This document shows positions 45,240-53,611 of a stretch of 64,000 nucleotides of DNA, in pieces. This DNA is from an uncultured Saprospiraceae bacterium (lineage in GTDB: Bacteria; Bacteroidota; Bacteroidia; Chitinophagales; Saprospiraceae): positions 310,001 to 374,000 of the forward strand of contig CALLPI010000008.1 in the NCBI GenBank assembly GCA_938015595.1. Reading direction: 5' to 3'. Every line of letters starts with the position of its first letter. Position 1 is the stretch's first letter. Made by a program: the position numbers and the translations under genes. Under the pieces are notes generated by a model. That model made no database searches. It was not told the DNA's origin and saw only the letters and a program-made list of their open reading frames with translations.

Positions 45240-45263
45240 ACTACTACGCTAGCATTTTTCCCT

Positions 45264-46010
45264 ATGTCTGTCCTTGGTATTATACCAGCTCGCTATGCCT
45301 CTACTCGCTTTCCGGGCAAACCCCTAGCCGACATTGGCGGCGTATCGCTCATTGAGCGGGTATATCGCCAGGCCGTACAAGCACCGGTGTTGCGCGACGT
45401 GGTAGTAGCCACTGACGATACCCGCATCTTCGACCATGTACGCCAGTTTGGCGGACAGGTATTGATGACCCGCGCCGACCACACCTCTGGCACTGACCGC
45501 TGCGCCGAAGTAGCCTCCCACTTTCAGGAGTACGACTATGTAGTAAATATCCAGGGCGACGAACCTTTCATTGCGCCTGAGCAAATTCAGGCTGCCGTAC
45601 AACCCCTTCTTTTTCAATCGGATGCGAGCATCGCCACGCTAGCTAAAGCCATTGAGCATCAGGAAGACATATTCAATGCTAACGTGGTCAAAGTAGTGAT
45701 CAACAAGCATGGCCATGCCATGTACTTCAGCCGTAGCCCTATACCCTATCTACGCGGGCTGCCCCCTGAAGCATGGCCTGGCCAAGTGACGTTCTACAAG
45801 CACATTGGCCTGTATGCCTTTCATCGCGCTACGCTGCTGGAGATAACCCAACTACCGCCTGGCTACTACGAGCAGGCCGAAGCACTGGAGCAACTGCGCT
45901 GGCTGGCTGCCAGTTACGCCATAGCTGTGACCATTACTGCACAGGACTCCCTCGGCGTGGATACCCCAGAGGATTTGGTGAAAGCCTTACAGTTCCTGAA
46001 ACCCACATGA
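45264..46010 (+). CDS. kdsB: CMP-KDO synthetase
   Basis: 3-deoxy-manno-octulosonate cytidylyltransferase, 248 residues, activating KDO for lipopolysaccharide inner core. The nucleotide-binding start IIPARYASTRFPGKPLADIGG, TSGTDRCAEVA, YVVNIQGDEPFI and YFSRSPIPYLR, HIGLYAFHR are all typical. With lpxB later in the window it shows the organism builds lipid A-KDO. Confidence 0.97.
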   Translation: MSVLGIIPARYASTRFPGKPLADIGGVSLIERVYRQAVQAPVLRDVVVATDDTRIFDHVRQFGGQVLMTRADHTSGTDRCAEVASHFQEYDYVVNIQGDEPFIAPEQIQAAVQPLLFQSDASIATLAKAIEHQEDIFNANVVKVVINKHGHAMYFSRSPIPYLRGLPPEAWPGQVTFYKHIGLYAFHRATLLEITQLPPGYYEQAEALEQLRWLAASYAIAVTITAQDSLGVDTPEDLVKALQFLKPT

Positions 46011-46037
46011 GGTAAACCTTCTGCTTCGCTAAACAAA

Positions 46038-46072
46038 GCGCCCAACAGCAGTCTAAGCATGCTATCGGGCGC
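46038..46072. terminator. Stem-loop after kdsB
   Basis: GCGCCC (46038-46043) pairs with GGGCGC (46067-46072), with an inner AGCA/TGCT pair. It lies 28 bases beyond kdsB and just past the end of the convergent pseudogene, so it may terminate both. Confidence 0.5.
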
Positions 46073-46095
46073 CCTTCATTTCCTTTCGATAGTAG

Positions 46096-46615
46096 TTATG
46101 CTCCCAGACGAGCCTCCAGCACGGCTATGCGCTGCTGTAAACTCTTCAGCATACCCATAGTGACGACTGCTTTCCCGTTCACGAAAATGGTGCCTTTTCT
46201 TTTCCGTCCAATACAATCACCGTGTCTCCTTTGGAGTTTTTGATGAAAATTTCGCCATCGGATGCACCGCCCTCCAGGGTTAGGGAAGCAGCTTTACCAC
46301 TCATTGCAACTGTTACGGCATTAGCGCCATTGTGCAGGCGAATGTCGCCTTCATAGCCTTCCAGTTCGATGGTTTGAATACCGCTGGCATTGCTGATGAT
46401 GATGTCGTCGTCGTGGTTCTTGTCACTTAATAGAGAATATTGCCGTTGCCGCCATCAATATGGATGGTCAGATTGCCGTCATTATCGAGCATGCGGATGT
46501 CGCCGTTGTGCCCATGACCGCCAACATGGACGTTAGTACCATCGGTGTTGAGGATTATTGTCTCGTTGCCATTGGCATTTGCGAGGTGGACTGACCCTTG
46601 GAGTTTGTTTGACAT
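46096..46615 (-). pseudogene. Frameshifted Gly/Asn-rich repeat protein
   Basis: Starts at ATG 46615 with MSNKLQGSVHLANANGNETIIL and reads 62 residues to a TAA near 46427. The coding theme then resumes in another frame (DKNHDDDIIISNASGIQTIELEGYEGDIRLHNGANAV...), stops, and resumes again after an A-rich GGAAAAGAAAAGG tract to give GKAVVTMGMLKSLQQRIAVLEARLGA and a TAA at 46096. Together this is one protein of about 170 residues: beta-repeats of the GN-x-I/L type and a C-terminal coiled coil, broken by two shifts. Decay, recoding or sequencing error are all possible. Confidence 0.7.
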
Positions 46616-46688
46616 AGCAAAGCAGTTTTGACTTGAATAAAATTACCGTCGGCGAGCGCTACATCTGGGTTAAAGAGCTTTAAGTTTG

Positions 46689-46776
46689 AATTAAATTTAA
46701 TTTCATAATCATTTAATTAAATGTCTGCTTTGGCTGGGTGGCCGCGGATAGTCATTCAACTGGGTGACAATTGTCA
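46689..46776. promoter_or_regulatory. Three palindromes upstream of the copper ATPase
   Basis: AATTAAATTTAATT (46689-46702), ATTTAATTAAAT (46711-46722) and TGACAATTGTCA (46765-46776) are each perfect palindromes. The last is 52 bases before the ATPase start, inside a 22-base-spaced direct repeat of GTCATTCA, and has the TGA-N6-TCA symmetry of Crp/Fnr-type sites. Regulator identity is inference. Confidence 0.45.
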
Positions 46777-46828
46777 TTCATTTCAGGGCTGCCCAACTAA
46801 TACCTTTACCCCGTACAAAACGATAATA

Positions 46829-49297
46829 ATGCCCGATGTACTGACCAAACCGGCGAAGCTACCCTCTGCCAGGTCGGCGCAGCCCGATATTCTGACCTGC
46901 TATCATTGCGGCGAAGACTGTCCAGATGGCCACATCCACTTGGAAGACAAGTTTTTCTGCTGCGAGGGCTGCAAGATGGTGTACGAGATCCTCAATGATA
47001 ATGGTCTGTGCCGCTACTACGACCTCGACGAAAAAGCCGGCGTAAGCCTCAAGGGCAAAAAGTGCGCTGAGTACGCCTTTCTCGACGACCCCGATGTACA
47101 ACAACGCCTTATTGACTTCAGCGACGGCGACCTTACCCGCGTTACCTTCCACATCCCGGGCATGCACTGTGCTTCCTGTATATGGCTACTCGAAAACCTC
47201 TATCGCCTCCAGCCAGGCGTGCGCCACTCTTCTGTCAACTTCCCCAAAAAAGAGGTATACATTACCTTTTCTGCCAGCCAGACCAGCTTGCGCAAAATTG
47301 TAGAACTGCTCAGCGACATCGGCTACGAGCCAGCCATCACCCTCAGTGACCTTGACCAGGAAAAACGCCCGCTGGTGGAGCGCGGCTTTTACTACAAACT
47401 GGGCGTGGCGGGGTTTGCTTTTGGCAACATCATGCTGCTCAGCTTCCCGGAGTATCTCGGTCTGGAGCAAGCCACCGACGGCTTCTTCCACCGGCTATTT
47501 GGCTATCTCAACATACTGCTTAGCCTACCGGTCATTCTCTTCAGCGGGCGCGACTACCTCCACTCTGCCTGGACTGGCCTGCGCCAGCGTCAGCTCACCA
47601 TTGACGTGCCTCTAGCGCTAGGTATGCTGGTACTCTTTACCCGCAGCACTTTTGAAATCCTTACCCACACCGGCGCTGGCTATATGGACAGCCTGGCTGG
47701 CCTAGTATTCTTTTTACTGGTGGGGCGCTGGTTTCAGCAGAAAACCTACCACCATATCTCCTTTGAACGCGACTACAAATCATACTTCCCCATAGCCGCT
47801 TCCAAAAAAGTGGATGGCCAGGAAGTAACAGTACCGCTGGACAAGCTTAGCCCTGGCGATACCATCGTCATCCGCCACAAGGAGCTGATTCCCGCCGACG
47901 GCATACTACTGCGTGGCGAGGGGCTGATTGATTATAGCTTCGTGACTGGAGAGGCTGAGCCAGTCTTGCGCCAAAGCGGGGAAAAACTCTACGCCGGTGG
48001 CCGGCAGGTAGGCGGCGACACTATAGAAGTAAGCCTCACGCGCAAGGTGTCGCAAAGCTACTTGACTCAACTGTGGAACGACGAAGCCTTTACTAAGAAA
48101 ACTGAGTCGTACACCAGCCGCATTGCCAACCGCATAGGCAAGTACTTTACCGGTGCCATCCTGTTTATCGCCTTGGTTACGCTGCTGTACTGGCTGCCGC
48201 GCAATGTGTCCATCGCGTTCAATGCTTTTACCGCAGTGCTTATCATAGCTTGCCCCTGTGCTGTGGCGCTGGCCGTGCCCTTTATCTTTGGCAATGTGCT
48301 GCGCATTCTGGCGCGCCACCAATTTTATTTGAAAAATACTGCCGTCATCGAATCCCTCGAAGAGGCCGATACCGTAGTGTTTGACAAAACCGGTACCATT
48401 ACCCAGCGGCAAAATAGCGAGATCTGGTTCGTAGGTGAGCCCCTCAGCTTTACCGAAAAGCAAATGCTGTATGCCGCTGTGTCGTCTTCTACTCATCCGG
48501 TGAGCCGCTGCATTGCCACCTGGCTCCAGGAGCAAAACCCCGCTATTGCCACTGCCTGTCCTGCTCCCCTGCATTGGCGCGAGACCACCGGCAAAGGTGT
48601 AGAAGCTGTATGGAGCAAGCAAACCCTGCGCTTGGGCAACAAGGCCTTTTTCTCCGCCGAACATGCCCACCTGGACGAACACGGTGCCATCCTGCAGGTC
48701 AACGGCGCCATCCGCGGCGTATTTCACCTCAACCACTATCTGCGCCCCGGTACGGAGCAAGTACTGAACTTCTTTGCCAGTTATGCACCTATACATCTGC
48801 TCTCTGGCGATAATGATCGCGAAAAGCAGCGTCTGGCGCCTTTGTTTGGCCAGGAGCAGCGCCTGCACTTTCGCCAAAGTCCGCAAGACAAACTCCGCTT
48901 TGTGAAAAACCTGCAGCAGCAAGGCTACAAGGTACTCATGCTCGGCGACGGCCTCAATGACGCGGGTGCCCTTCAGCAAAGTGACATCGGCATTGTGCTG
49001 GCCGAAGATACCAACAACTTTACTCCCGCCTGCGATGCCATCCTTCACGCCGCGCGGTTTGAGCACCTGCCAGCTTTCATACGGATGGCTCAGCGCAGCA
49101 CCCGCCTGGTGTACTACGCTTATGGCTTGGCCTTTGTGTATAACGCCATCGGCCTGAGCTTTGCTGTGCAGGGCGCCTTGGCGCCCGTGGTAGCAGCCAT
49201 ACTTATGCCAGCTAGTAGCATCACCATCGTGTTGTTCGGCATATTGTCGAGCAACTGGATGGCGCATCGCCTAGGGCTGAGGGGGAGGCAGGTGTAA
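46829..49297 (+). CDS. ccoI: Cu+ P-type ATPase (CcoI/FixI type)
   Basis: 822 residues from ATG 46829. The N-terminal metal-binding region CYHCGEDCPDGHIHLEDKFFCCEGCKMVYEI is the CcoI/FixI hallmark; an HMA domain with GMHCASC (Cys114, Cys117) follows. Core motifs: TGEAEPV, the CPC pair (475-477), phosphorylated Asp in DKTGTIT (519) and GDGLNDAGAL. CcoI pumps copper for assembly of cbb3 oxidase. Neither ccoS nor ccoNOP follows, so here it is separated from its usual partners. The much longer antisense frame under its 3' half is a shadow. Confidence 0.92.
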   Translation: MPDVLTKPAKLPSARSAQPDILTCYHCGEDCPDGHIHLEDKFFCCEGCKMVYEILNDNGLCRYYDLDEKAGVSLKGKKCAEYAFLDDPDVQQRLIDFSDGDLTRVTFHIPGMHCASCIWLLENLYRLQPGVRHSSVNFPKKEVYITFSASQTSLRKIVELLSDIGYEPAITLSDLDQEKRPLVERGFYYKLGVAGFAFGNIMLLSFPEYLGLEQATDGFFHRLFGYLNILLSLPVILFSGRDYLHSAWTGLRQRQLTIDVPLALGMLVLFTRSTFEILTHTGAGYMDSLAGLVFFLLVGRWFQQKTYHHISFERDYKSYFPIAASKKVDGQEVTVPLDKLSPGDTIVIRHKELIPADGILLRGEGLIDYSFVTGEAEPVLRQSGEKLYAGGRQVGGDTIEVSLTRKVSQSYLTQLWNDEAFTKKTESYTSRIANRIGKYFTGAILFIALVTLLYWLPRNVSIAFNAFTAVLIIACPCAVALAVPFIFGNVLRILARHQFYLKNTAVIESLEEADTVVFDKTGTITQRQNSEIWFVGEPLSFTEKQMLYAAVSSSTHPVSRCIATWLQEQNPAIATACPAPLHWRETTGKGVEAVWSKQTLRLGNKAFFSAEHAHLDEHGAILQVNGAIRGVFHLNHYLRPGTEQVLNFFASYAPIHLLSGDNDREKQRLAPLFGQEQRLHFRQSPQDKLRFVKNLQQQGYKVLMLGDGLNDAGALQQSDIGIVLAEDTNNFTPACDAILHAARFEHLPAFIRMAQRSTRLVYYAYGLAFVYNAIGLSFAVQGALAPVVAAILMPASSITIVLFGILSSNWMAHRLGLRGRQV

Positions 49298-49674
49298 AGA
49301 CGCCCAGCCCAACTTTTCTATCCTGGCTGCCCAAGTTTCTTCTTTCTGATGCTCCTTGCTTGGCTGCGCAATGCCTCTCGCGTACTAAGCTTTTGTTAAT
49401 GCACTTATACACTCCAATAGCCTTAAAATCAAAGTTGTAAAACAAAAGAGGGCTTTTTGTTAGCCCTGCCATATGTTCTTTTTGCACTTTTTAACGATTC
49501 TTGCCCGCCGGCTTAACGCTTCTTTAGCTTACGCGCAGTGGCGTCCGCCTTTAATTTTGTAGTCGCAGATCAGAGGGGAGAAGGTAGGCACACTCCTCTG
49601 GTTTGCACCCAAAAAATCAAAAGGTGGCTGCCAAGCCGGTAGGTACCCCCAGGCATACTGGCGGCAGCGCCACG

Positions 49675-49751
49675 TATATTTTGACTCGCCAGGTTTTGAG
49701 CACAACATCCGCAAATTATGCACAAAACTTGACTTGGCGTTGCTCAGTATA
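49675..49751 (+). repeat. Interspersed hairpin repeat, copy 2
   Basis: Same element as at 28857 and 58855, in the same orientation. It differs by a five-base ACTTG duplication just after the right arm (ACTTGACTTGGCG), which weakens the stem. It ends with TTGCTCAGTATA as in copy 1. Confidence 0.8.
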
Positions 49752-49971
49752 AAAAAGCGTACAGCAAAACTGACATCTGTAAAAAATCTTTCCTCTTGGT
49801 CTGGCGCTGAGGCTTCTCCTGTGTCTAGCGACCCTCTTGTACTACTCCTGAAAAACTGCTTGAAACTAGAGACTACGACAGCCTGCCGGGCTGATCAATT
49901 GGCTAGCTGGCGGGCAAGCGAAACAAGAGGCCTTGCTGTGTACGGGCGCTTGCTTTTTTACAACAAAAAAC

Positions 49972-50001
49972 TTGCAGAAAATAAAATTTAACATATCTTT
50001 G
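49972..50001 (+). promoter_or_regulatory. Bacteroidota-type promoter
   Basis: TTG (49972-49974), 19 bases, TATCTTTG (49994-50001), a full match to the -33/-7 consensus. Drives the winged-helix gene at 50183 through a ~175-base leader. Confidence 0.55.
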
Positions 50002-50182
50002 CCCCCAGTAGGCTGTCCCGAGAGAAGCAAAGAGCAAAAAGACAGAAGTGAAAATTCAACTCAGTACACAGAAGGACAGGTGGTTATATCAAAATCCTCC
50101 TCTCTTGCATGTGTTCTTGAACTTGGCTTGGCTCAAACGCTAACCTCTTGAGGCAGGCTGCCATGAACATACCTTAAGCACT

Positions 50183-50494
50183 ATGAACACTATTGAAGTC
50201 AATACGCCCTCTCGCGTGGCACAGTCTCTTGCGCTATTGGAGTCGCTGTCTAGTGCAAGGGGCTTCGCGTTGCTACAATTCCTGCTTGAACGGGAAGCAC
50301 CCTCCTTTGTGGATCTCTCCATTCTCACTGGCTGGGACGCAGACGTGCTGAGCCATCAGCTAGAATTGTTTTGCCAAACACGCATAGTTCAGTGTCGGCA
50401 GCACAGCGACAGAGGGGAGTACTACGAAGTCAACCGACCTTATTGGCGCCAAGTAGCCCAAGTGGTGCGGGAATTGGCGGCCTTGTATCACTAG
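50183..50494 (+). CDS. Small winged-helix (ArsR-like) regulator
   Basis: 103 residues. The pattern ARGFALLQFLLEREAPSFVDLSILTGWDADVLSHQLELFCQTRIVQCRQHSDRGEYYEVN fits an ArsR-like helix-turn-helix plus wing: short first helices, a recognition helix (DADVLSHQLELF) and a beta wing ending YYEVN. No metal-binding Cys pair of the ArsR type is obvious. Long leader with its own promoter. The 3' end overlaps the convergent threonine aldolase gene by four bases. Confidence 0.6.
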   Translation: MNTIEVNTPSRVAQSLALLESLSSARGFALLQFLLEREAPSFVDLSILTGWDADVLSHQLELFCQTRIVQCRQHSDRGEYYEVNRPYWRQVAQVVRELAALYH

Positions 50495-51510
50495 TTGGCC
50501 AAGGCTGACAAAATATCCAGCGTTTGCGAGAGCATTTCGTCGGTGAAGTCGAGGTGGGTTACCAAGCGCACGGTTTGCGGCCCAAAAGGTGCTCCCTTGA
50601 CGCCCTTAGCTTCCAGTGCAGCCAGGAAGGAGGCAGCTGTATGGGGCGGTTTTACGTCAAAAATAAGTATGTTGGTATGCACAGGTCGGATGTGTTGCAC
50701 CATGGGTAGATGCTCCAAGGCTTGCGCTAAGATTTTTGCTCGACGGTGATCGTCTTTGAGTCGGGGTATGTTGTGGTTAAGTGCGTAGATGCCGGCAGCC
50801 GCCAGGTATCCAGCCTGCCGCATACCGCCACCCATGACCTTGCGCACGCGGCGTGCCTGGCGTATAAACTCGGCAGAGCCGATGAGCAGAGAGCCAACCG
50901 GCGCACCTAGCCCTTTGGACAAGCACACTGAAATGCTGTCGAACAACTGCCCTACCTCTATAGGCGATTCGCCAGTTTCCACCAAGGCATTAAAGATGCG
51001 CGCACCATCCAGGTGCAAAGCTAGCCCCCGCTCTTGGCAAAGGCGATAAATGGGGCTTATTTCCTCGCAAGTATAGTAGCTGCCGCCGCCGCGGTTGCAG
51101 GTGTTTTCCAATACCACCAGTCGGCTCTGAGGCAGCCAGTCGTACAGGGGTTTGATAGCAGCTTGTACTTGCTCGGCGGTGATTTTGCCATACTGCCCTT
51201 GTATGAGTTGGATACCTATGCCTGAGTGAAAGGCATAACCGCCGGTTTCGTACTGATATATGTGCGAGCCTTCCTCGCAGATGACCTCGTCCAGGGGGCG
51301 AGTATGCACTTTCACAGCTATCTGGTTGGTCATAGTGCCAGAAGGACAAAACACGGCGGCTTCCTTGCCGAACATGGCGGCAGCTTTTTCCTCCAAGGCA
51401 CGCACGGTGGGGTCTTCCCCAAATACGTCGTCGCCTACTTCGGCAGCCCCCATGGCGGCCAGCATAGCAGGAGTGGGCCTGGTGACGGTATCACTTATCA
51501 GGTTGATCAT
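50491..51510 (-). CDS. ltaE: Low-specificity L-threonine aldolase
   Basis: PLP fold-type I enzyme cleaving threonine/allo-threonine to glycine and acetaldehyde, 339 residues from ATG 51510 (the frame extends to 51567). Motifs: LISDTVTRPTPAML, GDDVFGEDPTVRALE, LENTCNRGGG, LHLDGARIFNA and the PLP lysine in SVCLSKGLGAPVGS. Monocistronic. Confidence 0.93.
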   Translation of the reverse strand: MINLISDTVTRPTPAMLAAMGAAEVGDDVFGEDPTVRALEEKAAAMFGKEAAVFCPSGTMTNQIAVKVHTRPLDEVICEEGSHIYQYETGGYAFHSGIGIQLIQGQYGKITAEQVQAAIKPLYDWLPQSRLVVLENTCNRGGGSYYTCEEISPIYRLCQERGLALHLDGARIFNALVETGESPIEVGQLFDSISVCLSKGLGAPVGSLLIGSAEFIRQARRVRKVMGGGMRQAGYLAAAGIYALNHNIPRLKDDHRRAKILAQALEHLPMVQHIRPVHTNILIFDVKPPHTAASFLAALEAKGVKGAPFGPQTVRLVTHLDFTDEMLSQTLDILSALAN

Positions 51511-51608
51511 GATTGAGGAACAGAGCTTATCAAAAAAAACTTGCCAGGCAGGTGGAAATTCACCCAATAGAAAGCAGAAATCTTGCGCCAGCGGGTAAAG
51601 ACGGGGAA

Positions 51609-51650
51609 GGGGTGGCTCGACCTCGTCGACTGCAAGGTCGTAGCCACCCC
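51609..51650 (-). terminator. Strong hairpin after the SusE/F-type gene
   Basis: A 15-base-pair stem with one bulged base (51609-51623 with 51635-51650) and an 11-base loop, 30 bases beyond the stop of the minus-strand gene. Its transcript-side arm GGGGTGGCTACGA resembles the arm after susD (GGGGTGGCTGCGA). Confidence 0.65.
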
Positions 51651-51680
51651 CTCACCAGGTGAAAAAAAACTGGCTTGCAC

Positions 51681-53507
51681 TTAATGCACTACCACTAGTT
51701 GCTTGCCAATCAAGTACTTGCCATCGCTTAGGCTCAGGGTGTAGGTGCCGGCAGGTAGTTGCGAGACGTTGAGTTGCAGATTGTTCAGGGAGTCAAAGCG
51801 CTGTTGCATGACCTGGCGGCCCTGGTGGTCAAACACCAGAACTTGCAGATTTTGCCCCATGCGATCGGAGTCAATTAAGATGGTCACTTGGCTAGTGGCC
51901 GGGTTGGGTACGAGTTTGATGGCAGAGGGGTCAAGCAGGTCTTCGCGGGTGGAGGATACTGGTGAGAAAACGTATTCGCCACTAAGAGAGTTGAAAACCA
52001 CGCTGTAAGTACCAGCTACGGGGCGTATGTTAGGTCCGTCCTGACGGCCTACGCCGCTGGGGAAGTCAATAGAGCCCCAGTTGACCGTCCAGGAGGTATC
52101 GGCGCGGAACTTGACGCCGCCATCGGTATCATCAGCGAAGTTGCGCAGGGTTACGCTGGCGAGTGTCCAGCGGTGAGGGTCTTCAGGGTCTTTGGCCATG
52201 AATAGGTCGCGTGCGCCGCCATCGCCGGGTTCGGGCCAGGAGTTGAAGGGGCCAGACTTGCCCACGAGGCTTACGGCACGGTATTCAAATACTTCCTCAA
52301 AGGAGTAAGCGCCAGTGGTGGAGTTGAAGGTAATGCGATATTCGCCACCTACCACCGGAATATTGGGGCCATCTTGAGTAGCTACACCGGTAGGGAAGGT
52401 ACCGCCGCCCCAGTTGATAGCCCAGTCATTGTTAGCACGAAACTTAGCCTCACCGGTGTTGAGTACAATGCGCAAGCGCCAAATGGAGCGGTCATTGGCA
52501 TCCTGGGTCATAGGGGTGTCAGTATCCCAGCCGCCGGGGGTGGCATCGCCAATAATACTAACGGTGTTGTAGTTGCCAATAACGAGGAAGCTGTAAGCCA
52601 AGTTGCTGGTATTGAAGGTGACCAGGTAGTCGCCAGAATCAGGAATCATAATGTTGGGGCCATTGAGTTCGCCTACGCCGGAGGGAAAAGCATTGCCGCC
52701 CCAGTTGATGGCCCAGCTATTATTGGCGCGAAACTTCACTTCGCCGACGCTGAGCGTCACATTACCACGCCACACGTTAGGATCGTTGGCATCGCGGTTC
52801 AGGGGAGTGTCTTCTCCCCAGCCGCCAGCAGTAGCGCTGCCGATGAGGCTGATGGAGGTAAAGTCCACTTGTTCTACGAAGTTGTAAGCACCAGTAGACT
52901 TGTTGAAGGTAATATTGTACTTGCCGGCAGCCGCTACCGGGATATTAGGGCCATTCTGCACACCAATGCCAGAGGGGAAGCTATCAGCGCCCCAGTTTAC
53001 ATCCCAACTGCCGTTAGCGCGGAATTTGCACTCGGCCTGAGTGAGGTTAAGGGTTAGATAGTAGCTATTGGTATCGGTTTGATCTTGGAACATAAATACT
53101 TCACGGCTCCAGCCGAAGGGTGTGGCACTGCCGATGATGCCAATATCAGAGGAGGTCAGGTCGAAGAAGTACTCCCCTGTAGCCGAGTTGAACGTGATGT
53201 TGTATGATCCCCCTATGATGGTAATGTTGGGGCCGTTTTGCACGCCTGTGCCAAAGGGGAATCCGGTAGCGCCCCAGTTGATGTCCCAATTGCCATTGGC
53301 GCGAAACTTAGCCTCACCATTGCTTAGCGTAATGCTAAGGGTCCATTTGTTAGGGTCTTGTGCGTCCTGTACCATAGGGGTGTCGCTGCTCCAGCCGCCA
53401 GCGGTAGCCGTGCCGATGATACCCACTGAGTTGATTTGGCCGAAGGCAGCCAAGGTACAACCCAAGAAAAGTAAAGTAGATAGAACTTTTAACATGATAT
53501 TCGTCAT
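51681..53507 (-). CDS. T9SS protein with five SusE/SusF-type modules
   Basis: 608 residues. A Sec signal (KVLSTLLFLGCTLAAFGQ) without a lipobox is followed by five ~90-residue modules, each of the form IGxATxxGW, then DxxxW, GExKFRANxxWxxNWG, FPxGxG, GPNI and YxxTFNxxTGxYxF. The last module is the most diverged (GPFNSWPEPGDGG). The final ~80 residues are a T9SS type A domain (LVPNPATSQVTILID ... LPAGTYTLSLSDGKYLIGKQLVV). SusE and SusF bind alpha-glucan as outer-membrane lipoproteins; this one should reach the surface through T9SS. ATG 53495 is an alternative start. Divergent from susC. Confidence 0.88.
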   Translation of the reverse strand: MTNIMLKVLSTLLFLGCTLAAFGQINSVGIIGTATAGGWSSDTPMVQDAQDPNKWTLSITLSNGEAKFRANGNWDINWGATGFPFGTGVQNGPNITIIGGSYNITFNSATGEYFFDLTSSDIGIIGSATPFGWSREVFMFQDQTDTNSYYLTLNLTQAECKFRANGSWDVNWGADSFPSGIGVQNGPNIPVAAAGKYNITFNKSTGAYNFVEQVDFTSISLIGSATAGGWGEDTPLNRDANDPNVWRGNVTLSVGEVKFRANNSWAINWGGNAFPSGVGELNGPNIMIPDSGDYLVTFNTSNLAYSFLVIGNYNTVSIIGDATPGGWDTDTPMTQDANDRSIWRLRIVLNTGEAKFRANNDWAINWGGGTFPTGVATQDGPNIPVVGGEYRITFNSTTGAYSFEEVFEYRAVSLVGKSGPFNSWPEPGDGGARDLFMAKDPEDPHRWTLASVTLRNFADDTDGGVKFRADTSWTVNWGSIDFPSGVGRQDGPNIRPVAGTYSVVFNSLSGEYVFSPVSSTREDLLDPSAIKLVPNPATSQVTILIDSDRMGQNLQVLVFDHQGRQVMQQRFDSLNNLQLNVSQLPAGTYTLSLSDGKYLIGKQLVVVH

Positions 53508-53540
53508 TTAGTGGAGTAATTAAATATTGTACATTTGACG

Positions 53541-53548
53541 CAAAGCTA
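53541..53548 (-). promoter_or_regulatory. -7 box for the SusE/F-type gene
   Basis: On the minus strand TAGCTTTG, matching TAnnTTTG, 34 bases before ATG 53507. No good -33 element; the palindrome 53551-53569 lies directly upstream, in the spacer position. Confidence 0.4.
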
Positions 53549-53550
53549 AG

Positions 53551-53569
53551 CAAATCTTATTTAGATTTG
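53551..53569. promoter_or_regulatory. Operator-like palindrome in the susE/F-susC divergent region
   Basis: CAAATCT, spacer TATTT, AGATTTG: a perfect 7-5-7 inverted repeat. Its right half is also the -7 box TAGATTTG (53562-53569) for susC, with a TTTG (53534-53537) 24 bases upstream. Placed to control both divergent transcripts together. Confidence 0.55.
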
Positions 53570-53611
53570 TGTACTTAAAGTGACAAAATCGAAATTTAAA
53601 ATTGTCTTTTT

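Larger units (their letters stand above)
49298..50182. other. 885-bp intergenic region
   Basis: No convincing gene. It holds a short hairpin AGGGCT/AGCCCT (49449-49467), a hairpin CAGAGGGGAG/CTCCTCTG near 49572-49600, repeat copy 2 (49675-49751), and a consensus promoter (49972-50001) for the small winged-helix gene. The 170 bases between that promoter and the gene are untranslated. Confidence 0.6.

Noticed and set aside
47906-49267. 453-residue minus-strand frame under the copper ATPase
   Set aside because: It is antisense to the conserved CcoI core (CPC, DKTGT, GDGLND) and its translation has no domain; a high-GC shadow frame.
49298-49680. Possible CRISPR-like or small RNA region
   Set aside because: No regularly spaced repeats; only two short unrelated hairpins and a TAATTTTG box without a -33 partner.
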